Of a DNA stretch of 53,667 nucleotides, positions 8,585 to 16,810 are shown in pieces (position 1 is the first letter of the stretch; each line of letters starts with the position of its first letter). The translations under genes were made by a program, and so were the position numbers. Under the pieces are notes generated by a model. That model was given only the letters and a program-made list of their open reading frames with translations. It was not told the DNA's origin and ran no database searches. This DNA is from Dehalococcoidia bacterium (GTDB lineage: Bacteria > Chloroflexota > Dehalococcoidia > Tepidiformales > Tepidiformaceae). The stretch spans positions 1 through 53,667 of the forward strand of contig JAJDUR010000089.1 in the NCBI GenBank assembly GCA_022826585.1. Reading direction: 5' to 3'.

Positions 8585-8641
8585 CTAGGAGGAGGTCACC
8601 TCCTGCGCTAGATGGGGTTGGCTACTACTGTGGTCTTCCAT
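8585..8641 (-). CDS. 18-codon leader peptide upstream of birA
   Basis: ATG 8641 is preceded at 8 nt by a near-perfect Shine-Dalgarno sequence: AAGGAGGTGA (8656-8647) complements the 3' end of 16S rRNA. The peptide is MEDHSSSQPHLAQEVTSS (18 residues, five Ser) and ends in TAG. Its last codons contain ACCTCCT (8596-8590), an anti-SD-like sequence that can pair with the SD of its own start, and AGGAGGTCACCTCCT (8590-8604) is palindromic. The stop is 20 nt from the terminator stem. The layout (strong SD, short ORF, terminator, structural gene) is that of an attenuator. I do not recognise the peptide; expression is inferred, not shown. Confidence 0.6.
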   Translation of the reverse strand: MEDHSSSQPHLAQEVTSS

Positions 8642-8745
8642 GCGCATCACCTCCTTCCTTGTCGCTCACGATAAAGGCCCGCCCGCGCGATGGCTAGAGG
8701 TGAGGGTCTGGGAGGCCCGCGCTTCCGCGTGTGGGGGAGCCGCTT

Positions 8746-8751
8746 TATTCT
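8746..8751 (+). promoter_or_regulatory. Possible -10 element for the rpsB operon
   Basis: TATTCT stands out in GC-rich DNA about 65 nt before the rpsB start. The hexamer 17 nt upstream (TTCCGC, 8723-8728) is a weak -35. The 8642-8815 interval carries the divergent starts of the birA leader and rpsB, and nothing else I can recognise. Confidence 0.3.
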
Positions 8752-8815
8752 GAGCGGGCGCGCGGCGCCTGGCGTCATCCGTCAAATCTATGCGTCGCGC
8801 AGAAAGGGGCGGACC

Positions 8816-9658
8816 TTGGTCACGCCCGTCACGATGAAGCAGCTCCTCGAAGCCGGTGTTCACTTCGGCCACCAGACACGGCGCTGGAACCCGAAGATGC
8901 AGCACTTCATCTTCACCGAGCGCAACGGCATCCACATCATCGACCTGCAGCAAACGGTCACGCGGCTGGACGAAGCGATCGACTTCGTACGCGACGTGGT
9001 GGCCGGCGGCAACGACGTTCTCATCATCGGCACGAAGAAGCAGGCCCGCGAGACGGTCGAGCAGGAGGCGCAGCGCGCCGGCCTTCCCTACGTCAACAAT
9101 CGCTGGCTTGGCGGCACGCTCACGAACTTCCGCACGATCCAGGCGCGCATCCGGCACATGCGCGACCTGGAGGATCGCACGGAGCGCGGCGAATTCGCCC
9201 GGCGCGCCAAGAAGGAGCAGCTCGACATCGCGAACGAGATCGAGCGGCTCAACCGCTACTTCGGCGGCATCAAGTACCTGGACCGGCTTCCCGGAGCCGT
9301 CTTCGTCATCGACACGATGAAGGAGGCGATCGCGGTGGCCGAGTGCGAGCGGCTGGGCGTTCCCATCGTGTCGCTGGTCGACACGAACTGCGACCCGGAC
9401 CCGATCGCCTACCCGATCCCGAGCAACGACGACGCCATCCGCGCGATCAAGCTCATCCTGGGCAAGATCGCCGACGGGGCGATCGAGGGGCGCGCGGCCC
9501 GCGAAGCGGGTGTCGGCGCGGAGGCCTATAGCGAGGAGATGGCGCAGCTGGCGGCAGCCGAAGAGACGGAAGCCGCCGAGAGCGCGCCGGAAGCGACAGC
9601 AGAAGAGCCGGTCGTCGCGGCGACCGCACCGGGATCAGAGGAGCAGACCACTGGCTAG
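8816..9658 (+). CDS. rpsB: 30S ribosomal protein S2
   Basis: 280 residues. The family opening [20 protein letters not shown] is intact, with NPKMQHFIF and IHIIDLQQT following, and the [12 protein letters not shown] motif and DTNCDP segment later on. S2 binds the small subunit together with S1. Start is taken as TTG 8816: it follows AAAGGGG by 6 nt and gives MVTPVTMKQ, matching the usual MAVVTMKQ start; ATG 8834 would cut into the conserved opening. The C-terminal ~40 residues form an acidic, Ala/Glu-rich low-complexity tail ([16 protein letters not shown]), longer than in E. coli. First gene of rpsB-tsf-pyrH-frr-uppS-cdsA; its stop lies inside tsf. Confidence 0.95.
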   Translation: MVTPVTMKQLLEAGVHFGHQTRRWNPKMQHFIFTERNGIHIIDLQQTVTRLDEAIDFVRDVVAGGNDVLIIGTKKQARETVEQEAQRAGLPYVNNRWLGGTLTNFRTIQARIRHMRDLEDRTERGEFARRAKKEQLDIANEIERLNRYFGGIKYLDRLPGAVFVIDTMKEAIAVAECERLGVPIVSLVDTNCDPDPIAYPIPSNDDAIRAIKLILGKIADGAIEGRAAREAGVGAEAYSEEMAQLAAAEETEAAESAPEATAEEPVVAATAPGSEEQTTG

Positions 9659-10157
9659 CATCTCAACGGCGATGGTGAAGGAGCTGCGCGACGCAAGCGG
9701 CTCCGGGGTGATGGACGCGAAGCGCGCCCTGGAGGAGGCGAACGGCGACATGAAGGAGGCAGCGGCCATCCTGCGAGAGCGGGGACTGGCGGCGGCCGCC
9801 AAGCGCGCCGAGCGCGAGACCGGACAGGGCGTTGTCGACACCTACATCCACGCAGGCGGCCGCATCGGCGCGCTGGTGGAGGTGAACTGCGAGACAGACT
9901 TCGTGGCGAACACGGACGAGTTCCGCACGCTGGTGCACGAGATCGCGATGCAGGTCGCGGCGATGAATCCGGCCGTGGTCTCGGCCGAGGACCGCGAGGC
10001 CGGGCTGGAAGGCTCCGACGACGAGGTCGCGCTGCTGAGCCAGCCATGGGTCAAGGACGGGTCGAAGACGATCTCGGAGCTGGTCCAGGATTCGATCGCG
10101 AAGACAGGGGAGAACATCCGCGTGCGGCGTTTCGCACGCTTTGAGCTGGGATCCTAG
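9651..10157 (+). CDS. tsf: Elongation factor Ts, short form
   Basis: 168 residues. EF-Ts exchanges GDP for GTP on EF-Tu. The N-terminal UBA-like module ([20 protein letters not shown]) and the core ([19 protein letters not shown], the TDFV EF-Tu contact) are intact, but there is one core subdomain, not two as in E. coli (about 280 residues); short forms are known in Thermus and some other phyla. I place the start at CTG 9651: it gives (M)[11 protein letters not shown], matching the family's MAEITAAMVKEL, and has AGAGGAG 7 nt upstream. ATG 9672 lacks an SD. It overlaps rpsB by 8 nt. Confidence 0.9.
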   Translation: MASISTAMVKELRDASGSGVMDAKRALEEANGDMKEAAAILRERGLAAAAKRAERETGQGVVDTYIHAGGRIGALVEVNCETDFVANTDEFRTLVHEIAMQVAAMNPAVVSAEDREAGLEGSDDEVALLSQPWVKDGSKTISELVQDSIAKTGENIRVRRFARFELGS

Positions 10158-10170
10158 CGAAGGGGGAGCC

Positions 10171-10917
10171 GTGACCGAGGCGCACCGGCGCGCGCTCGTG
10201 AAGCTCAGCGGTGAGGCCCTGATGGGCGACCGCGAGTTTGGCATCGATCCCGACACCATCACCGACCTCGCCAGCCAGATCGCGCGCGCCTCGGGCGACG
10301 GCATCGAGGTCGCGATCGTGGTGGGCGGGGGCAACTTCTGGCGGGGCCAGGCCGCCGCCGAAACGGGCATGGACCGGGCCACGGCCGACTACGCCGGCAT
10401 GCTCAGCACGATGATGAACGCGCTCGCGCTGCAGGACGCGCTGGAGCACGCGGGCGCGGAGGTCCGCACGCAGACCGCCCTCACGATGGCGCAGATCGCC
10501 GAGCCCTACATCCGGCGCCGGGCCATCCGGCACCTGGAGAAGGGGCGCGTCGTGGTCTTCGCCTCGGGCACGGGCAATCCCTTCATGACGACGGACACGG
10601 CCGCCGCGCTGCGCGCCATCGAGGTCGACTGCGAGACGCTGCTGATGGCGAAGAACGGCGTCGACGGGGTGTACGACGCCGACCCGGCGACCTCGCCCGA
10701 CGCCACGCGCTTCGAGCGACTGAGCCACCTGGAAGCGATCCAGCGCCGCCTGCAGGTGATGGACAGCACGGCGCTCAGCCTCTGCATGGAACACGAGCTG
10801 CCGATCGTGGTGTTCGACGTGCGGGCGCCGGACAGCATCTATCGAGCGCTCCACGGGGAGCGCATCGGAACGACCGTGAGCGCGGGAGCGCTCACCGAGC
10901 CTGCCCATCCGGGCTAG
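10171..10917 (+). CDS. pyrH: Uridylate kinase (UMP kinase)
   Basis: 248 residues. Phosphorylates UMP to UDP; a hexameric amino-acid-kinase-fold enzyme in pyrimidine synthesis. Visible motifs are [11 protein letters not shown] (phosphate-binding Lys and Gly), [46 protein letters not shown] and the [12 protein letters not shown] nucleotide loop, all in normal order. GTG 10171 was chosen because AAGGGGG lies 5 nt upstream and the conserved strand begins 8 residues in. It is the usual neighbour of tsf and frr. Confidence 0.95.
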   Translation: MTEAHRRALVKLSGEALMGDREFGIDPDTITDLASQIARASGDGIEVAIVVGGGNFWRGQAAAETGMDRATADYAGMLSTMMNALALQDALEHAGAEVRTQTALTMAQIAEPYIRRRAIRHLEKGRVVVFASGTGNPFMTTDTAAALRAIEVDCETLLMAKNGVDGVYDADPATSPDATRFERLSHLEAIQRRLQVMDSTALSLCMEHELPIVVFDVRAPDSIYRALHGERIGTTVSAGALTEPAHPG

Positions 10918-10932
10918 AACGAGAGCAGACGC

Positions 10933-11496
10933 ATGGCCGACCCAGACGAGATCATGCTCGACGCGGAGCTTCGCATGGACGGCGCCGTGGAGGCGTTCCA
11001 GCGGGAACTCGCGAGCGTCCGCACGGGGCGAGCGCACCCCAGCCTGATCGAGGGGCTGCAGGTGGAGCACTACGGCCAGACGCAGCCGCTCAACCAACTC
11101 GGCACGATCAATGCCCCGGAGGCGCGGCTGCTGGCCGTGCAGGTCTGGGACGCGGGGGCGGTGCAGTCGGTGGTGAAGGCGATCCAGACCTCCGACCTGG
11201 GCCTGAACCCGAACATCGACGGGCAGCTCATCCGCCTGCCGATTCCGCAGCTGACGGAGGAGCGCCGTCGGGAGTTCGTGCGGCTCGTGCACCAGAAAGC
11301 GGAGGACGCGCGCGTGGCCGTGCGCAACGTTCGCCGGCACATTCACGACGACCTGCGCAAGGGCGAGCGGGGCGGCGACATGACGCAGGACGACCTGCGC
11401 GACTACGAGAACGACCTGCAGAAGCTGACGGACACGCACACGGGGCTCATCGACGAGGCGATGAAACGCAAGGAGGAAGAGCTCCTTGAGCTATAG
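10933..11496 (+). CDS. frr: Ribosome recycling factor
   Basis: 187 residues, normal length. With EF-G it splits the post-termination ribosome. Family landmarks are the RTGRAHPSLIEGLQVEHYG segment in domain I, then PLNQLGTINAPEARLLAVQVWD in the beta domain, and the long C-terminal helix with RVAVRNVRRHIHDDLRK and a charged EEELLEL end. ATG 10933 follows a purine-rich stretch (GAACGAGAGCAG). The last 11 nt overlap the uppS start, and its AAGGAGG near the 3' end serves as the SD for uppS. Confidence 0.96.
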   Translation: MADPDEIMLDAELRMDGAVEAFQRELASVRTGRAHPSLIEGLQVEHYGQTQPLNQLGTINAPEARLLAVQVWDAGAVQSVVKAIQTSDLGLNPNIDGQLIRLPIPQLTEERRREFVRLVHQKAEDARVAVRNVRRHIHDDLRKGERGGDMTQDDLRDYENDLQKLTDTHTGLIDEAMKRKEEELLEL

Positions 11497-12286
11497 GCCG
11501 GCGCAGCGCGCGGGAACGGAGCCCCAGACCGACCCGGGCGGCGATCGCATTTCGCCCCTGACGGGCGGGCGCGTGCCGGGCCACATCGCCATCATCATGG
11601 ACGGCAACGGGCGCTGGGCCACGGAACGGGGCCTGCCCCGGGCCGCCGGCCACCGCGCCGGGGCGGAGAACATCCGCCGCGTGATCGAGCGCTTCTCCGA
11701 GCACGACGTGCGCTACGTAACGCTGTTCGCCTTCTCGACGGAGAACTGGAACCGGCCAGCGAGCGAGGTCTCGGTCATCTTCCAGCTCATCGACCGCTTT
11801 CTCCAGCGGGAGCTGGACAACATGCAGCGCGACAACGTGCGCGTGCGCCACTTCGGCCACCTCGAGCAGCTCCCGAGGCCGCTGGCGGAGCGCATCGTCA
11901 ACGCGGTCGCGGTGACGCGCGGCAACGACGGCCTGATGCTGAACATCTGCCTGAGCTACGGGAGCCGGGACGAGATCGTGACGGCCGTCCAGCGCATCGC
12001 CGACGACGGCATCCCGGCGCAGGAAATCGACGAGGAGACGATCTCGGAGTACCTGCTCACGGGCGGGTTGCCCGACCCCGACCTCGTGATTCGCACGGCC
12101 GGGGAGCAGCGCATCTCGAACTTCCTGCTCTGGCAGAACGCCTACGCGGAGCTCTACTTCACCTCGACCTACTGGCCCGAGTTCGGGCGCGAGGATGTCG
12201 ACCTGGCGCTCGCGGAGTACGGGCGCCGCAAGCGCAAGTTCGGCAAGCTCCTCCCCGAAGACCTCGACGCGTTCGAGGACGCCTAG
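11486..12286 (+). CDS. uppS: Undecaprenyl diphosphate synthase (cis-prenyltransferase)
   Basis: 266 residues. Condenses isopentenyl diphosphate units onto farnesyl diphosphate to make the lipid carrier for peptidoglycan. IAIIMDGNGRWA carries the catalytic Asp and P-loop, followed by GLPRAAGHRAGAENIRR, TLFAFSTENWNRP and the C-terminal DLVIRTAGEQRISNFLLWQ with the substrate-binding Arg residues. The start is TTG 11486, 9 nt after AAGGAGG inside frr; the first ~30 residues are a non-conserved polar extension, so a later start cannot be excluded. It overlaps cdsA by one base. Confidence 0.95.
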   Translation: MSYRPAQRAGTEPQTDPGGDRISPLTGGRVPGHIAIIMDGNGRWATERGLPRAAGHRAGAENIRRVIERFSEHDVRYVTLFAFSTENWNRPASEVSVIFQLIDRFLQRELDNMQRDNVRVRHFGHLEQLPRPLAERIVNAVAVTRGNDGLMLNICLSYGSRDEIVTAVQRIADDGIPAQEIDEETISEYLLTGGLPDPDLVIRTAGEQRISNFLLWQNAYAELYFTSTYWPEFGREDVDLALAEYGRRKRKFGKLLPEDLDAFEDA

Positions 12287-13095
12287 TGCGCATCCCCCGC
12301 AACCTGGCCCTTCGTCTCGCGACGGCCGCGGTGGGGATGCCCCTCCTGCTCCTCGTCATCTGGGCGGGAGGCTGGCCGTTCGCCATCGTGGCAGGCCTGA
12401 TCACGCTCGGCGGGACCATCGAGTTCGCGCACGCCTGGCTCATGCCCACGCGGCCCTACCGGGAGGTGGTGCGGCTGGGTCCGGGGCTGCTGGCGCCCGC
12501 GGTCGTGGTGGCGGGCGTTCACGCGGACCAGCGGTTCCTCATCGCCGGGGCGCTGCTGGCGGCGCTCTTCCTCGCCGCCGGGTACTCACGCACGAACCTG
12601 TTCGGACCGCGCAAGCCGCTCAAGGTGGCGGGCTGGGCGATCATCTATCCGGGCATCATCTTCTCGACGATCGTGCTGACGCGCGACCTCGACCAGGGCC
12701 GTGACTGGGTGCTGCTGCTCGTGCTCACCACGTTCACGGCCGACACGGGCGCCTACGCCGTCGGATCGCTGTTCGGACGGCACAAGCTCTGGCCGGCGAT
12801 CAGCCCAAACAAGACGTGGGAAGGCGCGATCGGGGGTCTGGCGGCGGCAGTGCTCGCCGTCTGGGTGCTCTCGACGTGGTTCGACCTCGGCCTGAACCTC
12901 GCGGCGGCCATCGGGCTGGGGCTGGGCCTCGGCGTGGCGGCGAAGGCTGGGGACCTGACCGAGAGCTGGATGAAACGCAAGGCCGACATCAAGGACTCGT
13001 CGGGGCTGCTGCCGGGTCACGGCGGGCTGCTGGACCGGCTCGACTCGATCGTCGGGGTAGCGCCGGTCGTGTACCTGGTGGCGAACTTTACCTGA
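12286..13095 (+). CDS. cdsA: Phosphatidate cytidylyltransferase (CDP-diglyceride synthase)
   Basis: 269 residues. Makes CDP-diacylglycerol from phosphatidate and CTP in the membrane. It has seven to eight hydrophobic helices, the SPNKTWEGAIGG motif in the middle and the C-terminal signature KRKADIKDSSGLLPGHGG followed by LLDRLDSI, which carries the metal-binding Asp residues. Start GTG 12286 shares its G with the uppS stop TAG. Last gene of the rpsB-cdsA run. GpsA and PlsY, which make its phosphatidate precursor upstream in the pathway, are encoded at 46.9-48.5 kb. Confidence 0.94.
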   Translation: MRIPRNLALRLATAAVGMPLLLLVIWAGGWPFAIVAGLITLGGTIEFAHAWLMPTRPYREVVRLGPGLLAPAVVVAGVHADQRFLIAGALLAALFLAAGYSRTNLFGPRKPLKVAGWAIIYPGIIFSTIVLTRDLDQGRDWVLLLVLTTFTADTGAYAVGSLFGRHKLWPAISPNKTWEGAIGGLAAAVLAVWVLSTWFDLGLNLAAAIGLGLGLGVAAKAGDLTESWMKRKADIKDSSGLLPGHGGLLDRLDSIVGVAPVVYLVANFT

Positions 13096-13131
13096 GCCGG
13101 GAGTCCCGCCTGCCCGTTCGGGACGCTCGCC

Positions 13132-13137
13132 TAAGAT
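13132..13137 (+). promoter_or_regulatory. Candidate -10 hexamer TAAGAT, leaderless promoter
   Basis: TAAGAT ends 6 nt before ATG 13144. With that spacing transcription would start at the start codon. No clear -35 is visible. The same geometry recurs at 23009 and 40818. Confidence 0.4.
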
Positions 13138-13143
13138 AGGAGC

Positions 13144-14019
13144 ATGCCTCCCGAGGGACCGTTCGAGCCCGAGCACCGCTACGCGCAGGTAAACGGCATT
13201 CGCATGCACTACGTCGAGGCGGGCGAGGGCGAGCCCGTCGTGCTCCTGCACGGCTTCCCGGAGTTCTGGTACTCGTGGCGGAAGCAGCTGCCGGCGCTGG
13301 CGCCCGACTACCACGTGGTCGCGCCCGATCTGCGCGGCTATCACGAGACGGACGCGCGCCCTCCCTACGACACAGGAACGCTCCAGCAGGATGTGCTCGG
13401 GCTGATCGCAGCGCTGGGCGAGGACGGGGGGCACATCGTGGGGCACGACTGGGGCGGGGCGATCGCCTGGCAGCTGGCGATGAATCACCCCGAGTCGGTG
13501 CGGTCGCTCGCGATCCTGAACATCCCCCACCCGGCCCTGTTCATCAACGGACTGAGGAGCTTCGAGCAGCTGCGGCGGAGCTGGTACATGTTCTTCTTCC
13601 AGTTGCCCTGGCTCCCCGAGCAGTACGTCGCCCGGAACCGGTACCGCGAGCTCGCGCGGGCGATCTTCCGGGGGATTCCGCCGAGCGAGGAGCGGAGCAA
13701 GGACCTAGCCTTCTACCGGGAGAGCTGGGAGACGCACGGGCTGAGCGGCGGCATCAACTGGTACCGCGCCCTGTTCCGCAACCCGCGCCGCCTTCCCAAC
13801 CCGGTCCCCGTCGTGACGGCGCCCACGACCATGATCTGGGGCGAGGACGACATGGCCCTGGGCAAGGAACTGACGGTGGGAACGGAGCGCTACGTTCAGG
13901 ACTTCGAGTTGCACTACCTCCCCGGAGTCGGGCATTTCGTGCAGGGGGAAGCGCCCGAGCGGGTCAACGAGCTGCTGCTGGCGCACCTGGGGCGCGTGAC
14001 GGGAGGCGGGGATGGCTGA
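13144..14019 (+). CDS. Alpha/beta hydrolase, epoxide hydrolase-like
   Basis: 291 residues. VVLLHGFPEFWYSWRKQ contains the HGFPE oxyanion-hole motif of epoxide hydrolases; VGHDWGGAIAW provides the Asp nucleophile in the G-x-D-x-G elbow (serine esterases have Ser there). The catalytic acid is probably the Asp in WGEDDMAL, and the base is the His in GVGHFVQGEAP. A helical cap domain lies between. Haloalkane dehalogenases share the Asp nucleophile, so that activity is the main alternative. The last 8 nt overlap the next gene. Confidence 0.85.
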   Translation: MPPEGPFEPEHRYAQVNGIRMHYVEAGEGEPVVLLHGFPEFWYSWRKQLPALAPDYHVVAPDLRGYHETDARPPYDTGTLQQDVLGLIAALGEDGGHIVGHDWGGAIAWQLAMNHPESVRSLAILNIPHPALFINGLRSFEQLRRSWYMFFFQLPWLPEQYVARNRYRELARAIFRGIPPSEERSKDLAFYRESWETHGLSGGINWYRALFRNPRRLPNPVPVVTAPTTMIWGEDDMALGKELTVGTERYVQDFELHYLPGVGHFVQGEAPERVNELLLAHLGRVTGGGDG

Positions 14020-14806
14020 GGAGCGTCCCGCACGCACCCTGCGGAAACCCACGATCACGGACTTCGTGGCGGAAGGGGAGGAGACGCCGATCCTGCTGCG
14101 GCCGCGCGTGCTGGCCGGAATCGCGGTGGTCTTCCTCGCGCTGGTGGCGGCCTACTTCATCCTGGCCGAGGCCTTCGACATCTCCCTGAGCTTCGACGCC
14201 GAGCCGCTGCAGGACTGGGTGGAGCAGTGGGGCGTGTGGGGCCCGATCGCGTTCATGGCGGTGATGGCGTTCTCGGTGCTGTTCGCACCCGTCCCGAACG
14301 CGCCCATCTTCCTTGCCGCGGGCCTGGTCTGGGGGCCGGTGCTGGGAACGGTCTACTCGATGATCGGGATGATGTGGGGCTCGGCGATGGCCTTCTGGGT
14401 GGCGCGCTGGCTGGGGCGGCGGCACCTGCCGAAGCTGGTGGGCAGCAAGGCGGCAGCGCAGATGGACTCCCTCTCGGTCCGCATGGGGGGACGCCTCATC
14501 TTCTGGGCGCGGATGCTGCCGGTCGTGAATTTCGACTGGATCAGCTTCCTCGCGGGCCTGACGGCGATGAGCTTCTGGCGGTTCTTCTTCTTCAGCTTCC
14601 TGGGGATGCTGACGCCCACAACCGTGGGCGTAGTCGCCGGCGACAGCCTTGGACGCGACCTGCGCATCACGATCGTGATCGTTGCCATCTGGGTAGCGGC
14701 CATCATCCTGAGCGGGCTCTACCTCTGGTGGCGCCGCCGGCAGGCGCGCGCCCAGGAGGCCCCACAGGCCGCCGAGCCGCTGGCCGAAGGACAGTCCGGG
14801 CAGTAG
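14012..14806 (+). CDS. VTT-domain (DedA/TVP38-type) membrane protein
   Basis: 264 residues with about five transmembrane helices. The central SNARE-associated/VTT domain is visible: FAPVPNAPIFLAAGLVWGP, then MIGMMWGSAMAFWVARWLGR (helix with G-x-x-x-A-F-x-x-R) and FWARMLPVVNFDWISFLAGL with the conserved R-x-x-P. DedA/VTT proteins are thought to act as phospholipid scramblases or flippases, including for undecaprenyl phosphate; the exact role here is unknown. The N-terminal 30 residues and the C-terminal ~30 residues are cytosolic and charged. Translationally coupled to the hydrolase by an 8-nt overlap. Confidence 0.82.
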   Translation: MAEERPARTLRKPTITDFVAEGEETPILLRPRVLAGIAVVFLALVAAYFILAEAFDISLSFDAEPLQDWVEQWGVWGPIAFMAVMAFSVLFAPVPNAPIFLAAGLVWGPVLGTVYSMIGMMWGSAMAFWVARWLGRRHLPKLVGSKAAAQMDSLSVRMGGRLIFWARMLPVVNFDWISFLAGLTAMSFWRFFFFSFLGMLTPTTVGVVAGDSLGRDLRITIVIVAIWVAAIILSGLYLWWRRRQARAQEAPQAAEPLAEGQSGQ

Positions 14807-14816
14807 GCGTCGAGCG

Positions 14817-15617
14817 CTACTGGAAGCGGTGGGGCAGCGGTTCGACGCGCGGCGGCAGCGCGATCTCGTGGTCGAGCCAGATGCCGATGTTCTCCCCGGT
14901 GCGCCCGTCCGGGCCTTCCTTGAGCAGATCCACGAGAAGGCCCGCGATCTGCTCGGGACGCATCCAGCGGTCGAGGAGCTCCTGCGGGGGCGTCATGCCG
15001 AGGGCGCCGCGGATCATCTCGGAGTCGGTAGCGTCCATGCAGAGGGCATTGACGCGGACGCCGTCGGGCTCGAGCACGCGCGACCACGCCTGGGTGAAGC
15101 CGTTGATGCCCCACTTGGAGGCGTCGTACACGTCCATGCGGGTACCGCCACCGGTGTTGTAGCCGGGCGGCGGGCAGATGTGGTCCGTGGCGATGTTGAC
15201 GATGTTGCCGCCGCCCATCTCGACCATGTGGGGGGCGATGGCGCGCCCGCAGAGGAAGACGCCCCTGAGGTTGGTCCCGATGAGCGCGTCGAAGTCGTCG
15301 ATGGACTTCTCCCATGCGTCGACGGGGTAGGTGGCGCGCCAGATGCCCGCGTTGCTGACCATGGTGTGGATGCGCCCGAAGCGCTCGATAGCGGCGTCGA
15401 CGAAGGCGCGGACGTCGTCGGGCACGCTCACGTCGGCCTCGGCGGCCATGACGCTCGCCCCGCCGGCTTCGAGCTCCGCGGCGAGGTCGTGGACGGCGGG
15501 ATGGATGTCGCAGAGGGCGAGGTCGACGCCCTCGCCGGCGAGGGCGCGGGCGATACCGTTGCCGATGCCGTGGGCGGTGCCCGTGACGATGGCGGCGGTG
15601 CCTTCGAGGTCGCTCAC
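14817..15617 (-). CDS. Short-chain dehydrogenase/reductase
   Basis: 266 residues. Classical SDR layout: AIVTGTAHGIGNGIARALA gives the TGxxxGIG cofactor loop, DIHP after strand two suggests an NAD preference, SNAGIW is the NAG motif, and VYDASKWG gives the catalytic Y-x-x-x-K. The position usually held by the catalytic Ser (NIVNIAS) is NIVNIAT, i.e. a Thr, and a Pro/Gly-rich insertion (PPPGYNTGGG) lies between it and the Tyr. The substrate is unknown. The start overlaps the stop of the upstream selenoprotein gene by 4 nt (ATGA), so it is probably transcribed with that pair. Confidence 0.86.
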   Translation of the reverse strand: MSDLEGTAAIVTGTAHGIGNGIARALAGEGVDLALCDIHPAVHDLAAELEAGGASVMAAEADVSVPDDVRAFVDAAIERFGRIHTMVSNAGIWRATYPVDAWEKSIDDFDALIGTNLRGVFLCGRAIAPHMVEMGGGNIVNIATDHICPPPGYNTGGGTRMDVYDASKWGINGFTQAWSRVLEPDGVRVNALCMDATDSEMIRGALGMTPPQELLDRWMRPEQIAGLLVDLLKEGPDGRTGENIGIWLDHEIALPPRVEPLPHRFQ

Positions 15618-16660
15618 GAGGCGCTCACCGGCTCAAGGGGCCGGTAGAAGGCGTTCCCGGCCTCGGTCCACTCGTTCACGATCTTCATGAAGTCCTCACC
15701 CATGGGGTCGAGCCCGCGGATGAGCATGGTGCCGCGCCGGATGGTGAAGTCGTGGGGCGCGAGCTCACCGGCGCGGACGTAGTGGGGCTCGGCATCCTCG
15801 CCGTGGCCGCGCTGGGAGAGCCACCACGCGAGCGTGAACTCGGCTCGGGCCTCCTGCTCCGCTGCGGTGGGGAGCGTCTGCACGGCGCGTGCTTCCTTCG
15901 GCGTCATGGCCGGGCCTTCGCCACGCACCCAGGCCCGAAGCCGCGTCAGGTGCGCCTCGGAGTCGATGCCCGTCATCTCCTTGAAGTCATTGGACCCGAA
16001 AGCGACGTCGTTGGGGCGGGCGATACGGCCCTCTTCGTCGATCCAGAGGATGGTGGGCACGTTGATCATGCCGTAGAGGTCGGCCACCAGGTGCTCGGTG
16101 TCGATCAGGCTCGGATGCTGGGGCTTCGCCGCCTCGATCCACTCGCGCGCGTCCTCCGCCGAGCGCTCGATGGCGACGGTAATGACGCTGAATGCCTCGT
16201 CCTTGAGCTCCTCGTAGACGGACTGCCAGACCGGCAGGTCGTAGCGGCAGCCTCACCAGGAGGCGTAGGCGACGAGCAGGACCTTCTTGCCGCGCTGGTC
16301 GCTGAGCGAGTGCAGGGCGCCGTCGAGGTCAGGGAGGGTGAAGTCGGGCGCCTCCAGGGAGGCGAGGGCCTCGCCGCGCTCGTGGTGGGAGGCGCCGAGC
16401 GCGGCGACCGCATGCTTCGCGTCGGTGACGAGGGGACGCTGGAGGGCGCCGGCGAGAACCCCGAGGTCAAGTCCGTCGTCGCGCACCAGGGCCGACTGAT
16501 CGACAGGGACGCAGACCGTGCCGCGGCAGAGGCCCTCGGGCTGGAGATCCCAGCCGAGGGTCTCATCGAGCGCTTCGGCGGGGATGGTGGGGCGGGCGAG
16601 GTCGGCGACAGGGATCTCGTCGCTACGGCCATCGTGCAGCAGGGTCAGGGTGGCGGACAT
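15614..16660 (-). CDS. ResA-like selenoprotein, copy A (in-frame UGA read as selenocysteine)
   Basis: 348 residues if the TGA at 16255-16253 is read as Sec136. Residues 1-95 form an N-terminal domain with C45-x4-C50 (GLCRGTVCVP). Residues ~101-250 are a thioredoxin fold: APDFTLPDLDG, then VLLVAYASW-U-GCRYDLPVW, with Sec right after the conserved Trp where ResA/TlpA proteins have the first Cys of WCxxC, and C138 next in a U-G-C motif. NVPTILWIDEEGRI is the cis-Pro loop. Residues ~270-348 are a helical tail. The frame is open on both sides of the TGA, a SECIS-like hairpin follows, and paralogue B has the same TGA at the same residue. The fold predicts thiol/selenol redox chemistry. From memory it resembles the WAxxUGC (seleno)protein group. 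Confidence 0.88.
16223..16255 (-). promoter_or_regulatory. UGA codon plus bacterial SECIS-like hairpin, copy A
   Basis: After the UGA (16255-16253) and 15 nt, the RNA can form CUGCC-GGUCU-GGCAG (16237-16223): a 5-bp stem with a GGUCU loop. The E. coli fdhF SECIS presents the same GGUCU sequence in its apical region, about two nucleotides closer to the UGA. Distance and loop sequence fit recruitment of SelB by a bacterial SECIS. Confidence 0.8.
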
Positions 16661-16720
16661 GAAGCGGCTCCCGGGAACAGCAGGTGGCCGGGATTCTACG
16701 GGGAGGAGGAGGGGGGCGGT

Positions 16721-16801
16721 GGGGCGAGGGTGGGATGCGAACCCATGCGGGGTCAGCAGCGCACCCTCACGAGACGGGCTCGCTCAGCCGCCGTGGTCCC
16801 C
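16721..16801 (-). pseudogene. Decayed tRNA-Ser relic
   Basis: Read on the minus strand this stretch aligns along its length with the intact tRNA-Ser at 17904-17992: GGCTGAGCGAGCCCGTCTC matches the D-arm/anticodon part, and TGGGTTCGCATCCCACCCTC the T-arm and 3' acceptor. The anticodon stem no longer pairs (CCCGT against GGGTG), the acceptor stem keeps only about four pairs, the D-arm is shortened, and TTCGA has become TTCGC. It sits in the same place relative to copy A as the real tRNA-Ser does to copy B, so both were duplicated together and this tRNA has since decayed. Confidence 0.75.
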
Positions 16802-16810
16802 GAACGACGG

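Noticed and set aside
8612-8674. 20-codon plus-strand ORF (MGLATTVVFHAHHLLPCRSR) opposite the birA leader
   Set aside because: Its only SD-like sequence is about 16 nt away and lies in the palindrome, while the minus-strand ORF has a perfect SD at 8 nt.
16721-16801. Functional tRNA, or tRNA-Sec (selC)
   Set aside because: The anticodon and acceptor stems do not pair, the loop would read CGT and not TCA, and alignment is to tRNA-Ser.
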